Origin: Torymus aiolomorphi
Lineage: Eukaryota; Arthropoda; Insecta; Hymenoptera; Torymidae
Assembly: GCA_036365515.1 (NCBI GenBank)
Contig: CM070875.1
Location: 8,088,501 to 8,152,500 of the forward strand
Direction of reading: 5' to 3'
Length of the DNA stretch: 64,000 nt
In this document: positions 37,057 through 49,100 of the stretch, one piece after another
How positions within the stretch are numbered: the first letter of the stretch is position 1
Layout: the number at the start of each line of letters is the position of its first letter
Notes under the pieces: generated by a model
Database searches by the model: none
What the model was told of the DNA's origin: nothing
What the model saw: the letters and a program-made list of their open reading frames with translations, nothing else
Program-made: the position numbers and the translations under genes

Positions 37057-37231
37057 TACACGGAGAGAAAAGTTAAGTATCGTTAACTGGAGACAGGCCA
37101 AAACGACCTGAGGTGACTCGGGTAAGTAGTAGGCTTAAAGCTAGCATTACTGAACGGAGTCTTCGGTATACATGCACTAACCTTGGCGGATGAAAATAAA
37201 GTTATATTTATTCAAGTTTTCTCTCCGTGTA
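37057..37231. mobile_element. 175-bp MITE with acacggagagaaaa ends
   Basis: Terminal inverted repeats tacacggagagaaaagtt (37057) and aagttttctctccgtgta (to 37231). The ends share tacacgga with the larger element at 11616-12314. No coding capacity. It lies in the loop of the surrounding foldback. Confidence 0.7.
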
Positions 37232-37706
37232 GCCCCGGCCGGCGACACTAAGTACTGCGTCAAATGCTTGGAAGGCTGCGCTCATGCGCATCTGCTGCTC
37301 GGAGCCGTTGCTCTTTTTTCGGATATATCTGAAAGCGCAGAAAGCGTAATAAACCTGTGATTGCGAGTACCTTATAATTCATGAACGGTGTTGCAGTGCT
37401 TTTGACATATGTTCAAAACCAATGACAAACCAGGAACTGACTGATCTTAAATCAATGTACTGTCTGTACATTGATTCAAGATTCCTAGTACCACTTATTA
37501 ATAGTATTAATTAAGAGTAATTTTATTATGATAATTAAAATTTACAAGCATAATACAACATTATTTATCAATACGCGTACGTAAAAGTATTTTCGCTAAC
37601 AGAATTTAAATTTTTTCTCGCGCGAAATGTCGGCAGTAGGGATTTTTTGTCCAAACTGGCTTTTTTTCGTCTGAGACAAGTCAAAGTGGCTTTTCTTCGC
37701 CTTATA

Positions 37707-38067
37707 CCCTAATCACATAAACGCGTACGATCGCGTACGTCTACGTATAACCGCGTCCGACGTTAAGGAAGAATCTAGTGATTTTCGCTGTTGCCAACAG
37801 TGGCAATGTCAGTGCAATAACTAGTACTTTCGAGGAACAGACCTACTCACACGAAGTGCAGTAGATCGGAGTAACGCTTGCTTGTTTATGTCTGTTGTCG
37901 TTGGTGTAGTAGCCAACTTTCGTATACGTAGGTCTGTTCCTCGAAAGTACTAGTTATTGCACTGACATTGCCGCTGTTGGCAACTGCGAAAATCACTAGA
38001 TTCTTCCTTAACGTCGGACGCGGTTGTACGCAGACGTACGCGATCGTACGCGGTTATGTGATTAGGG
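37707..38067. mobile_element. 361-bp palindrome inserted in a foldback arm
   Basis: Ends ccctaatcacataa and ttatgtgattaggg; arms of about 140 bp pair through cgtccgacgttaaggaagaa, tctagtgattttcgc, gcaataactagtactttcga and ggaacagacctac. The loop is about 75 bp. It splits the right arm of the 36.4-38.1 kb element, so it inserted later. Confidence 0.8.
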
Positions 38068-38141
38068 CATTAGACACGTTATTAGCTTTTCTTCGCCTGA
38101 ACTTCCAAGTTGGCTTTTCTTTGTACCGCGCGACGATATAT

Positions 38142-39455
38142 GGATTTTAAGCGCGCCGAGTGCGAAAAAGTGCAGATTGAATGTTTTTTATTCGTTTTTT
38201 ATTTTCGTAAATTAAGAAAGCTGAAAATTTCAGATTAAAATTTATGCGAGGTTTATTCAAGACGCTAGAGCCGTAGTTTCCATTGTCAGGTATCTCATTT
38301 CTTATTCTACAGCGAAACCACATTGCATGCTTTATCCTCTATGCGCTATGCTCTATGAGTTGAGTACCTATAAACTTCTCCACTGATTGGTTCACTGATA
38401 AAGCTCAACCAATCAGTGGAGAAGTCTATACATGTACTCAGCTCATAAAGCATAGCGCATATTGAGTAGTGCATGCAATTATGTGGATTAGAAATAGGAT
38501 ATATATAGTAGTACCTACGGTAACAAAAAAAATTCATAGAACGAAGCCTTTTCAATTTCCTTTAAGGAAGTATCTACACTGGGGGCGCATCATGGGGCGC
38601 ATCATGGGGTGCATCGTGGTGCGTGTTCAAACTGAATTTACTTTTAAAAATATAACTGATTATAAAGATTAAGTACTTATATGGTATGAGCTGTCAATGA
38701 TGAACCATACATATAGTGATACATCATACGTACCATAAGTATTTAATCTTTACAATCAAGGAGCGCGGGAGCGCTCCGAAGGCAAGTATAGAAAAAGCCT
38801 AAAGGAGCGACCCGTGCTTACATATATACATTGAAATGGGTGTATGCAAAATTCAACGCGCTTTTACGTATGTTGCGTTAGTTTTTACTACATAACATAT
38901 CAATCTTAATCGAAAGCCATTTCATTGCTCTATGTTTATAAACCGACAGAAATAGGAATGAAACGGCAAGGCACGGCAAGAGCAAGGCACGGCACGGCAA
39001 GGCACAGCGCGACACAGCACGACACGGCTCTTATGTATTTTGTCCCTAATGGGAGTCGGCTTGGCTCTGAACGTCAACGGCTGAATCTGCCGTCTGCTAA
39101 ATTAGATCCTGTAGAAAATTCCAATAAATATTTTTAACTATAGCATCAACCAATCTTAATAAGTAGCAGTAATATTATTTGAATTTGGATATTTTTTACG
39201 TTTATATATGACCTTATTTTAACTGAATTTAGTTAATGACAATTATTTTTTTGGTATTAAGTACATCCGATGTGCAAAGTTCAATCCGAGCGCAAAGCTG
39301 CAAGTATCTCCTACAAATTACTACTGCGTTTTTAGGATGTTGTGTTGCCTGATGCTGATACGGAAGACAAAAAAATACGACTGCGATGCCACCTATATCG
39401 ATTCAACTTAAATAAATATAGATAAAATATAAATGAGTTAACTTATCGGTTAATT
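38142..39455. other. Gene-free stretch with two hairpins and a minisatellite
   Basis: A hairpin element at 38318-38486 has arms containing cttctccactgattggtt and aaccaatcagtggagaag. A second at about 38657-38757 has arms ttataaagattaagtactta against taagtatttaatctttacaa. A short repeat of ggggcgcatcat lies at 38584-38613. A minisatellite of the ggcacggcaa type (about 38957-39028) has 10-bp irregular units. No gene is supported. Confidence 0.65.
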
Positions 39456-41311
39456 TAGTCTAGGAGCTGGGTACCGTCCCGTATGCAATAATATGTCCCC
39501 GGGTAAAAACAGGTGTTTCTTATAGATTTTGACCCGTAGAATCCGAATATCGAGATTAAAATTTGAAAAAAGTGGTAGAAATTGTTTAAAACGCATTTAT
39601 TTAAAGAAATAAGAAACTGTTATTATTTTTTGTCGGGATAATTTTTTTATGAAAATTTAGGCTATTTTAAGACGAAATGCTCCTTAGCATTTTTTTCATA
39701 AAATCGATATTTCAAAAGTTATGAATTTTTGAAGTTTGATTTTTACGTTTTTTTGCAACTTTGATTAACAATAACTTTGAAAAAAATCAACTTTTTTTGA
39801 AAATGAAAGTTTTCTCTTATTCTTTGAGATGAAAACTATCATATTCATTTGTATTATTTCAAGTCTTACGTTGTTAACTATTTATTTCGTTATTTAACAA
39901 ATACTGTTTTTTCGATATTTCCAAGCAATATTTCAATACACGGTTGGAGTAACGCGCGCATCCAGGACTTTTCAAAATCATTATATTTGAAAGTTAAACC
40001 AATACCTAACTATTGGTGCGATTGCAAACCAATTTTAATGTCTAATAAATAAACAACTTATTGTTTAAACAAAGAAAAAAACAATTATCAACATTTGACT
40101 TTTTCATACATAATATATTATATTTCGTTTACTCAAAAATATAAAATTAAGGTAATGTCAAGAAATAATGAAAACAAATTAGACAAGAACAAATATTTAA
40201 TTTAAATATAAATACATATATAAAAGGGAATAACTAAGTAAAATATAATATTATTTGTATTTATTTTTACACGTTTCATTTTTTTGACATAAACAGAAGT
40301 AACACAACAACATGAGGTTTTAATGCATGCTTTATAATGACAGTTCGGAAAAAAGTTTTAATTTTATTACCCCCTATGCTATGGATGATTTTGTGCCGAA
40401 CTGCCAATGTAAAGCATGCATCAAAAACTCATGTTGTTGTGTTCGAGCAGCGATTGCATGTTGTTCATTCTGTTTCTGTCAGAAAAATGAAACGTGTAAG
40501 AATAAATATAAATAATATTATATTTTACTTAGTTATTCATTTTTATACATGTATTTATATTTAAATTAAATATTTATTCTTGTATAATTTGTTTTCATTA
40601 TTTCTTGGCATTACCTTAATTTTATATTTTTGAGTAAACGAAATGTAATATATTATGTATGAAAAAGTCAAATGTTGATAATTGTTTTTTTCTTTGTTTA
40701 AACAATAAGTTGTTTATTTATTAGACATTAAAATTTGTTTGCAATCGCACCAATAGTTAGGTATTGGTTTAACTTTCAAATATAATGATTTTGAAAAGCC
40801 CTGGATGCGCGCGTTACTCCAACCGTGTATTGAAATAGTGCTTGGAAATATCGAAAAAGCAGTATTTGTTAAATAACGAAATAAATAGTTAACAACGTAA
40901 AACTTGAAATAATACAAATGAATATGATAGTTTTCATCTCAAAGAATAAGAGGAAACTTTCATTTTCAAAAAAAGTTGATTTTTTCCAAAGTTATTGTTA
41001 ATCAAAATTGCAAAAAAAATGTAAAAATCAAACTTCAAAAATTCATAACTTTTGAAATATCGATTTTATGAAAAAAATGCTAAAGGGCATTTCGTCTTAA
41101 AATAGCCTAAATTTTCATAAAAAAATTATCCTGACAAAAAATAATAAGAGTTTCTTATTTGTTTAAACAAATGCGTTTTAAACAATTTCTACCACTTTTT
41201 TCGAATTTTAACCTCGGTATTCGGATTCTACGGGTCAAAATCTATAAGAAACACCTGTTTTTACCCGGGAACATATTATTGCATACGGGACGGTACCCAG
41301 CTCCTAGACTA
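39456..41311. mobile_element. 1.86-kb near-perfect palindrome, arms about 0.9 kb
   Basis: The left end tagtctaggagctgggtacc (39456) is matched exactly by the right end ggtacccagctcctagacta (to 41311), and pairing goes on almost without interruption to the apex near 40350-40395: for instance acacctgtttttacccggg, gcgcgcatccagggctt-type, tcaaatgttgataattg and gttgttgtgtt blocks occur on both sides in opposite orientation. Arms are about 893 and 916 bp. The three bases outside each end read att, a possible target duplication. The arms hold no recognisable transposase. A 62-codon cysteine-rich open frame (40327-40515) spans the apex, but its coding status is doubtful. Confidence 0.88.
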
Positions 41312-42163
41312 ATTGGTATGACCGTGAACGGCACATTGTTAAGTAATATTTATTTAGTGCAACTATTTTCCAGCAACGGAAGTCGGCAATGTCAACATTG
41401 ATAATTTAGCCACCCCAGTTTGCAAAAATGGGGTAAATCAGGAAATCAAGCAAATCCATTATCTACAGACCTGTCAGACCACACAATGTCCACATCTGAC
41501 ATCCACAATCCGCAAATCACAATCGCAAATGCAAATCTATAGTTACACTCTTGCAGTAAAGATGGCGCCAGCTACGTGCTGATGCCGCCGCCGAGGCGCC
41601 GAGTGAACTGTAGCCAAGTGGGCAGCCAAATCGGCGAAATCCGCTCCAAAACATCACTGTGAACTTTTGCTTGAAAGACGCGCCGTACGTTAGGTATATA
41701 TACGGTGCTCCACAATTTGTTTGCCGAGGCCGATGGGCTTAGTTTACCTTTCGAATCGATTGAAGTAAGTACGTCAGGGGTGAGTTAGCTGGTATACGTC
41801 TGCTGAATTGAATAAGACATACTAGATGTTTACCGCGCCCTCGACTAGTGGATTCCAAGATGCATGCATAACCAGCGTATAACGTCGAGCGAATTCTCAG
41901 TAAGTATTTTTCTATATATTTTCACATTAAGTAACAGACGACTGCGCTTTTCCAATGATATGGTAATATGTTTATCGTTGTGATGCGCGAAAGGGAGCAC
42001 TGCGATGTTTGGTCGTTAACGGTGTATTTTTTCTCTGTTCCAGTTGTGAAATGCGGTCTGACACGGAATAATGAGGAGCCAGTGCGTTGAAGGTTATATA
42101 TGGTTACTTGGAGGATATAAGAAGTAATATACGAATTAAAGCAAACAAGAGAGTACAAGCAAA
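41312..42163 (+). promoter_or_regulatory. Promoter and 5' leader region of the SR-cyclophilin gene
   Basis: A GC-rich part around 41560-41690 with agatggcgccagctacgtg is the likely promoter. A 5' UTR intron is predicted at 41900-42043, with donor ttctca|gtaagt and acceptor ctctgttccag|ttg. The leader then runs 120 bases to the ATG at 42164. The transcription start is not located. Confidence 0.5.
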
Positions 42164-43693
42164 ATGAAAATCAAGCCTAGAGTGTTTTTTGACGTGGAAG
42201 TGGGTGGCTTGCCCATAGGAAGAGTTGTTTTTGAACTTTATTCAGATGTCTGCCCCAGAACAGCTGAGAATTTCAGAGCACTGTGTACAGGAGAGATGGG
42301 CATTGGTTTGTCGACGGGAAAACCACTGTGTTACAAAGGCATAGTATTTCATAGAGTAGTTAAGAATTTTATGATACAAGGAGGAGACTTTTCCGTTGGA
42401 AATGGAACTGGTGGAGAGTCAATTTATGGTGGCACATTTAAAGATGAAAATTTTACTTATAAACATGACAAGCCATATCTATTATCTATGGCTAATCGTG
42501 GAAAGGACACTAATGGTTCTCAGTTTTTTGTAACCACTCAGCCTTCGCCTCATCTTGACAATATTCATGTAGTTTTTGGAGAAGTGATATCAGGCCAAGA
42601 AGTAGTATCACATGTAGAGAATCTCCCTGTTGATCGCATGTCCAGACCTTTACAGGATGCAAAAGTCGTCAATTGTGGTGAACTTGTTCTGAAATCAAAG
42701 AAGGAGAAAAAGAAAAGAGAAAAACGAAAAAGTAGTGTATCTGAATCAGATAGTGATTCTGAAAAAGATAAAAAGAAGAAAATTAAGAAAAAGAAGTGGA
42801 CAGAAGCAGAAGACTGTAAAATACCAGAGCCCAAAAAGAGTAAAGTAGAAGACTTGCCACATCCTTTAGCCTCTACTACTAAAATAGACCCAGATGAAAT
42901 ACCTGAAGTACCAACAAATAAATTTCTATATAGAGGTGGTTCCAATAACAATGCCAATCAAAGACAGTATGTTCAGGATCGCCGCCAGAACTTCAAAAAG
43001 TCTCCTGGAGGCAGAATTTTCAAGGGTCGTGGTGTATGTAGATATCGTTCTCTATCTCGAAGTCGCTCCAGGAGTCTCACCCCTCCTCACTGGAAACAGG
43101 CTCAAAAAAAAATAATTAAATTCCCAGAGTATCAGAAGATTCAAAAGCATCAGCAAGACCTGGATAACAACTCCGAGAAAAAAGAAGTCGAGGTCGTCAA
43201 TCCCGCTGTACAGAACAATGGCAAACTCAGCGAGGGCAACCGCAAGGAAGCTGAGAAGGAGAACACGATTAAGAAGGACAAGCTCTCGCGCGGTAGTTCA
43301 AAAATCGAGAAGTTCAATAACACTGATGTCAAACGTAAGACCAGTAGTAGATTACGTAGATCGCGGTCCACCGAAAGAAACGACAAGTCCAAGAGTGATC
43401 ATCGTACATCCAAGTACAGTAGTCGCCCGCACAAATCGCCCGGTCGCAGCAGTTACAGAGACAGTAATAGGCGCTACCGTAGCAATAAGTACTCACCGCG
43501 CAGGTCTTCGTCGCGCTCTAAGAAGTCACCACGACGTTCACGCTCTCGGACGAGACGCTCGCCCCACAGATCGTCCTCGCGCAACAAAAAGTCGCCTCGC
43601 AGGTCAATCTCGCGCTCCAAGAAATCACCGTACAGGTCGTCGTCGCGATCCAAGAAGTCGCCACATAGATCGTCGTCTCGAAGATCACATTGA
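42164..43693 (+). CDS. Moca-cyp: SR-type nuclear cyclophilin (PPIG/Moca-cyp family)
   Basis: A 509-residue protein in a single coding exon. Residues 1-175 are a cyclophilin-type peptidyl-prolyl isomerase with the catalytic set visible: [15 protein letters not shown] gives Arg64, Phe69, Met70 and Gln72, and GSQFFVTT follows at 118-125. His130 replaces the tryptophan that in cyclophilin A binds cyclosporin, as in the other large SR-cyclophilins, so weak drug binding is expected. A lysine-rich acidic linker ([26 protein letters not shown]) and a moca-type segment follow, then an arginine/serine-rich tail from about residue 395. The last 66 residues are six 11-residue repeats of the form [11 protein letters not shown]. 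Such proteins sit in nuclear speckles and bind phosphorylated RNA polymerase II or splicing factors. A poly(A) signal follows at 43913. Confidence 0.93.
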   Translation: MKIKPRVFFDVEVGGLPIGRVVFELYSDVCPRTAENFRALCTGEMGIGLSTGKPLCYKGIVFHRVVKNFMIQGGDFSVGNGTGGESIYGGTFKDENFTYKHDKPYLLSMANRGKDTNGSQFFVTTQPSPHLDNIHVVFGEVISGQEVVSHVENLPVDRMSRPLQDAKVVNCGELVLKSKKEKKKREKRKSSVSESDSDSEKDKKKKIKKKKWTEAEDCKIPEPKKSKVEDLPHPLASTTKIDPDEIPEVPTNKFLYRGGSNNNANQRQYVQDRRQNFKKSPGGRIFKGRGVCRYRSLSRSRSRSLTPPHWKQAQKKIIKFPEYQKIQKHQQDLDNNSEKKEVEVVNPAVQNNGKLSEGNRKEAEKENTIKKDKLSRGSSKIEKFNNTDVKRKTSSRLRRSRSTERNDKSKSDHRTSKYSSRPHKSPGRSSYRDSNRRYRSNKYSPRRSSSRSKKSPRRSRSRTRRSPHRSSSRNKKSPRRSISRSKKSPYRSSSRSKKSPHRSSSRRSH

Positions 43694-43912
43694 AAGAAAT
43701 TGATTGGATAATGTGGAAGGAAAAATACCGACGAGGAAGTCAAGTTTCTTGTTCATAATACGTGCAAAATCATTCTAATGAGGAACTATACCTATATATG
43801 TTGCACTTTTTTATTTATGTGAACTTATTTTCTGAAAACATAAAAAAAATCGTTTCATAAAATAATTGTTCTTTTTCATTTCATCATACTTATATTCCTG
43901 GTCAAAAGAGCA

Positions 43913-43918
43913 AATAAA
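43913..43918 (+). terminator. Poly(A) signal of the SR-cyclophilin gene
   Basis: AATAAA about 220 bases beyond the stop codon; it is the first canonical signal after the gene. Confidence 0.6.
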
Positions 43919-44423
43919 AAGTAATATTTATAAATATCACTAAAAATACACGTTAATTAATTACAATTGTAAATTAAAAATAATAATTTTTATCATTTAA
44001 AAAAATAATATTTTTTATTGATCTTTCGGTAATCTTCTACAATGTTAAATTTCGTTTAAAATATAAAGTTGAAAATTATATAAATTTTTTTGTAATAATC
44101 TATCAATATATAGGTACATTTATGATGCGCAACTGCAAAATTTATAAGCGGTTTTATTGCGCGCATGCGTATTATTTCGCAGGTTTTCAAAATATCTAAG
44201 TATTTCTGTATATATTGCGGTTGTTGGTGTTACGTAAAAATCCAGTTTGTGAGTGAATGTGCGTGTGCAAGGCCTTGAGCAATGAGCAGGGGATGCTTCG
44301 ATTTTACCCTTCTACCGATAGGATAATGAATTAAAGATTATCCATTGATATTCACGGGTGCTTTTTGTAATTGGTATAATTCGATTTTATCGGTGAAGAG
44401 GAATTTCATTAATAAACGATAAA
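43919..44423. other. Intergenic region upstream of MIC13
   Basis: AT-rich up to about 44120, then more balanced sequence with the putative NRF-1-type site and the leader of MIC13. No other gene is visible. Confidence 0.5.
44160..44171 (+). promoter_or_regulatory. NRF-1/Ewg-type site upstream of MIC13
   Basis: cGCGCATGCGTa differs at one position from the NRF-1 consensus YGCGCATGCGCR. It lies 263 bases before the MIC13 start codon. NRF-1 (erect wing in flies) controls many nuclear genes for mitochondrial proteins, so the placement makes sense, but use of the site is inferred. Confidence 0.4.
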
Positions 44424-45391
44424 ATGGGCTTATTGAGGTTAGTTGGATTCTAATCTAGCATACAACAAGTATAGTTATTATTTAATTACGACAAAAATTT
44501 ATGTATAAAAGTAAAATAAAATAAATAATGAAAGCAGTATAACAATGCAAATCAAAGCTAATTATAGTATACATTATATGATTATCTATTAAGTAATTTT
44601 GACATCAATGGACTTCATATCATGTATATGAACCTTAATATACTCTAAAAGAATAACGTGTACTTTTTTAAAATTAATATCAGCACATATCTGATTTATT
44701 TTTAGAGATACCTAATAGAAAATTATTAATAATATTTTATGTGGGAGTATCTAAAATAATGTAAATTTTTTAGGTTTGCCATTAAAAGCAGTATTGCAGG
44801 TGGTGTAGTATATTATACTATCCAGGAAGGTCTTTGGGGTACTGCAGATGAATCTGCCAAGCTTTACAATAAACTATATAATAATGTTAGCCCACTGGTT
44901 CAAAAAAATGTACCTGTAGAGGTTATGAGCGAAGTGAGTTTAAAGTCATATTAATTGCATTAATTCTTGTGTACTTATTAACCATTACTATTTGCATAAT
45001 GCCTTTTTAAATTTGCAAACAATATTTTATAATTTTAACAAGTAACAAAGGCAATTAGAAATTCAAATTTAAAATTTATGTAGTCAGAAGTTGTGCAATT
45101 ATTATTGATATTTGTTTTAATCTGGATTTTTTATTGACTTCACATGTATATTTTTCAATCAATTACAAAATATAAATTTTGCTGCAGATAAAACATATAC
45201 CCAATCCTGGAGATTTCAAAGTATGTGTAGTTGCACATTGGAATAAATATGTGCGGAAAAGTGTGCAATTTATAGCAAATTTACCTACACATATATCAAA
45301 TGGTGTTGACCGAATACAAAAAGAAATTGAAAAAAGTAACTTATCAGCTACCGAAACAGCAAAACCTATTGAGGCTAAAAAAACTAATTAA
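44424..45391 (+). CDS. Mic13: MICOS complex subunit MIC13 (QIL1)
   Basis: Three coding exons, 44424-44437, 44774-44933 and 45188-45391, join in frame to 125 residues. The first exon codes for only MGLLR up to a split codon. The N-terminal part (FAIKSSIAGGVVYYTIQEG) is a short membrane segment, followed by LWGTADESAKLYNKLYNNV and, in the last exon, WNKYVRKSVQFIANLP. The glycine-rich helix, the VYYT and GLWG motifs, and the C-terminal NxxV..xxxFIxxLP block match the MIC13/QIL1 family (about 120 residues). MIC13 sits in the mitochondrial inner membrane and links the MIC60 and MIC10 subcomplexes at cristae junctions. Acceptors ttttttag|g and tttgctgcag|a are good. The gene faces the dynein gene tail to tail. 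Confidence 0.86.
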
Positions 45392-45531
45392 TTTTAATTT
45401 ATTCTTAGGTACAGTTTTTGCAGAAGAATGATAGATACAAGTATTGAATTAATTTATATTCATCAAACAAAATGTTTTTTTAATTTTTTGAAGATTTGTT
45501 ATTGAATTAAATTTGACACAGTTCTATTGAT

Positions 45532-45537
45532 AATAAA
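45532..45537 (+). terminator. Poly(A) signal of MIC13
   Basis: AATAAA 141 bases after the MIC13 stop codon. Confidence 0.6.
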
Positions 45538-45956
45538 TTGTATTTCAACAAAATTAATTTTGTAGTTATTAATTCAACATTCAACCCACCAATTGGGAAG
45601 GAAAAAATAAAAGAGAAAAACAGTTTTTTGTATTTTTTATTTATATTACGAAAAAAGAATATCTTTAAAAAAGCTTCTTATACAGCAATTTACATGAGTC
45701 AGTTATACGCATCATCTTCAACAATCACTGAAAACTTCAACATCCTTTGAAGTTTTTCTTAGAATTAAATAAATTATAATTATGACATTTTTATATAAAG
45801 TTTGTAATACATCTTTTTACATATCATATATTGATTAAAGAATTTGATTCTGCTGAGATCAAATTCGTTACAATGGTGAATTCTTTTTTTTTTTCTTTAC
45901 TTTTGAGGCGTTGATTATATCTATAATTTCAATCTATGTTATTAACAATATTTTTT
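45538..45956. other. Short intergenic space between convergent genes
   Basis: AT-rich DNA between the MIC13 poly(A) signal and the minus-strand poly(A) signal of the dynein gene. A 70-codon open frame here has no protein-like features. Confidence 0.5.
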
Positions 45957-45962
45957 TTTATT
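45957..45962 (-). terminator. Poly(A) signal of the dynein intermediate chain gene
   Basis: AATAAA on the minus strand about 155 bases beyond the stop codon at 46116. Confidence 0.55.
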
Positions 45963-46115
45963 AATATTTTTCTAATTTTTTTTTTCATAATTTGTTACGA
46001 TAATGCTATTCTGGAGAAATAATTTCAAAGAAAGTTAAATTAAAAAAGAATGAATGACGAGATAGATCCGGAGGTATCTCAGTTCCATAGCTACCAAAGA
46101 TTTTTCATGCAACAT

Positions 46116-49100
46116 TTATCTAAGGGGAACTGAGGACATCGACGCCATAGACGTTAACGATGACGGTCCCGAGCTAAGATTGAGCTTGTCCAGTTCTTCA
46201 TCAGCCTTGTTATTTTTGAAATCTTGCTGGCAATAGAGGAATTTGTTCCACTCATCCATTCTTGGATGTGCTAAATGCTGTAAAAACGAAGAATACATTA
46301 TTCGATAACTAAATTGCTCATAAATTTTTTCGCAGCAGTTTATTTAAACAAAAGTTTTTATTTTTTTTTTTACTTTTTGGCATCATAATTTACTTCACTT
46401 AAAATTGATTTTTTAATTGAAATTTTATAATTGTATAAAATATTATCGATATTTGACAACTAATAAAAATTTGATGAAAAAAAAAATCGTAAAAGATTTA
46501 AGCATAACCCAGAAAAATTACAAATCTATATCTTTCTGTTACAATTCATTATCAAATCTCAATAAACCCTTGAAAAATTCTTTCAATCTTTCCTCAAAAA
46601 CTATCTGGCTTCAATTTTTCCCCCGTCATCAAAACAATTTCACCCACCTCAGCCACGTCGTACACCCAAATCTTGCCGCTGTCGTCGCCAACCGTCACGT
46701 GGAGTCCGCTCGGCGTCCACGAGACGCGATTAAGAGCAGGACAGCCGTCGACGACGACGCTCGCCGTAGGAACTTCGGTGTCCTGGTTGAGATTCCAGAG
46801 ATCCAGCCGGCCGCTGTCGTCGACCGCGGCGAATACAGCCGGATGACTGGGCGACCAAGCCACGTCATACACGTAGTCACTGTTGTGCTCGAACGAATAG
46901 AGCGGCTTGCTCTCCTTTAGGCTCCAGAGCTTGATGGTCCAGTCGAGGGACGAGCTGAGGAAGAGATGGGAGAAGTCGATGCCGCCGGGTACGGCGTGTG
47001 TGTCGACACCGGTGATCGGACCCATGTGTCCTTCGTACGTTTCGGTGACACCCGCCCTTGTGCCGTGTCGACATGCTTTAATGAGAACGTTGAAAGTTAG
47101 TTAGGAAATTGTTGTCTACATTCGGTGATGCAAATGTCCTCTTTAACCCATATTCATGCGAAAAACAAGAAATTTGTGTACGCAAGTTCAAGTGTACGAT
47201 TCGAAATGAAAATGGGGGTAATTTTCATCAAAAATCGTATATAAGAGGTTTTCGAGGATGCTCTTTCAGAATCTGGCATTTATTTTGCATACAAATTTCA
47301 ATTATTATTATATTTTTTTAAAAAAGGCTGATTTTTTCGTCTTCTTTTTCCAAAATCGATTATTTTGTTGATGCTGTTTTTGAATAATTATATAATCATC
47401 AGGAATCGTGGTTCGAATGTCAAAAGTTTCTGTAACCATGGTTAAAATAGCTTTCTTTTGCTTTGGTTTTTGCAAAATGGCCATTTTTGTCCAGCAGTGT
47501 AATAAAAAATTTCGTAATTTTTTTTTACTTGAAAAGGAACAACTTTACAACAAAATATTATGGAACGAAAGATGCTTAGAATTAGCCAAAGAATACGTGT
47601 GAATTTGTTCACTCCACAACCCCTGTATACCAAATTTTATAAGGATCCGACTAAGTATTAGGAAGAGGCAACAAATTAAATATTTTAAGGAAAAACTTAC
47701 CAGAATAAACTGTGCCATCTTCACTACCAACTACAAAATTATTTACATCCCCGCTAGGAAAAGCAAGCTGCGTAACGGCGATTTGTTTTGACTGTTTATT
47801 CTGTAACTCTAGCGTCTCCTGGGGTTGCGATAACATGTCTAAACTCCAGGAACACATTTTGCCATCGGTCGATATACTAATTAAATTATGTGCATTTTGT
47901 GTGCCAACTACTTTCAAACAGTAAACTGGATGCTGAAAAAGAAACAATTTGCGATCACTAAAAATGTATTTTATTAGGGGATATAGTGTAAAGGAAAAAG
48001 ACGAATCTTTTGATGGCCATTTTAATCATTTTCGTATAAGTCATAGAATTCGGGAAATTAGTATTTTGTTATTTATGTATTGTATAAGTCTCTGTTAAGT
48101 ATGTATACATTTTTTAAATCTTTTTCGTACTATTGATGTTTAATATATTCTCTTTTCGTACTGCGTAGAAACAAGCAAGAGATAGAAGAGAAAATGAAAC
48201 TACGTGTACTAATTATTATCGCAACGCCACTTTCTTCGAGTACTCCCTTAATTAGATTTCCAAGTATGCACACTCCAATTTCCTTTATTCCCTGTTCTCG
48301 CAGCCACAATTAAAAAAAGTATCTACACCAATCGTCACCTACACCCGAGCCAATAAATAATCCCATTACGTACTTCACAGTAAGCGCAACAATACACGGC
48401 AAAATACTCACAGTGTGCGCAGTCGCTGACAGCGGTGTGCGCTGTATCGGCGTCCTTTTCTGCACCCTGTTATCCCAGAGCACGACCTGGCCGGAGTACG
48501 TGCCGCCGAGGATGAGATTGGGATGAAACCTGGCGAAGGTGGTGGACATGACGGGTGACTGACAGTGAAAGATAAACTCGGGCGTTGTCTTCTTGAACTT
48601 GGTGTTCCAGACGAGGCAGACGCCGTCCGGATCATTCGGCGTGTCGTCGTTATTATTGTAGGCAGCGACGAGGAGCTCCGGGAACTGGGGCGACCAGTCC
48701 ATCGCCGTTACGCACCGGTTGCGCGACCAGCGTTCGTCGTGAAACACGCGGTTCAGCCAGAGGCACTGGTGGCTCTTGTCGTCCCTGCGGCCGGGTGAGA
48801 GTGCAGGATTTAATAAGTATAAGGATGTACTTTGTGCGATAAGTATTGTGATAAAAATTACCGTGACAGTTCGGTAAACGTGGAACAAGTTATAGTGAAA
48901 TCTCTATAATTTTTATTGGACTGCCACCGTCATTTTTACCGGAATATAATACTTCTTCGTTCATAATAATTATAAACCGACAGTTACTTTAAAATAAATC
49001 ATTTTTAGATAGAACTGTAATATGTGTTCCAAAAATGATTCCTTATTTTTACGTATATTAACAGTCTCAAGTGAAAAAATAAGAAATCATTTGAATATTT

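Larger units (their letters stand above)
36369..38141. mobile_element. 1.77-kb foldback element with other elements nested in it
   Basis: The left arm (36369 to about 36745) and the right arm (about 37390-38141) pair: atatcgtc, gaagaaaagccaacttggaa and aggcgaagaaaagc at the ends, tgataaataatg... against cattatttatca, and tgtcaaaagcactgcaa against ttgcagtgcttttgaca at the inner edge. The right arm is split by a second palindrome (37707-38067), and the central loop carries a MITE (37057-37231). A 29-30 bp tandem repeat (gaagaaaagccagtttgcgc core, three units, 36443-36532) lies in the left arm. The 70-codon open frame at 36379-36591 runs through these repeats and is not called as a gene. Confidence 0.75.

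Noticed and set aside
46417..46920. 167-codon plus-strand frame
   Set aside because: It is antisense to the WD40 exon at 46648-47075 and has no protein-like pattern.
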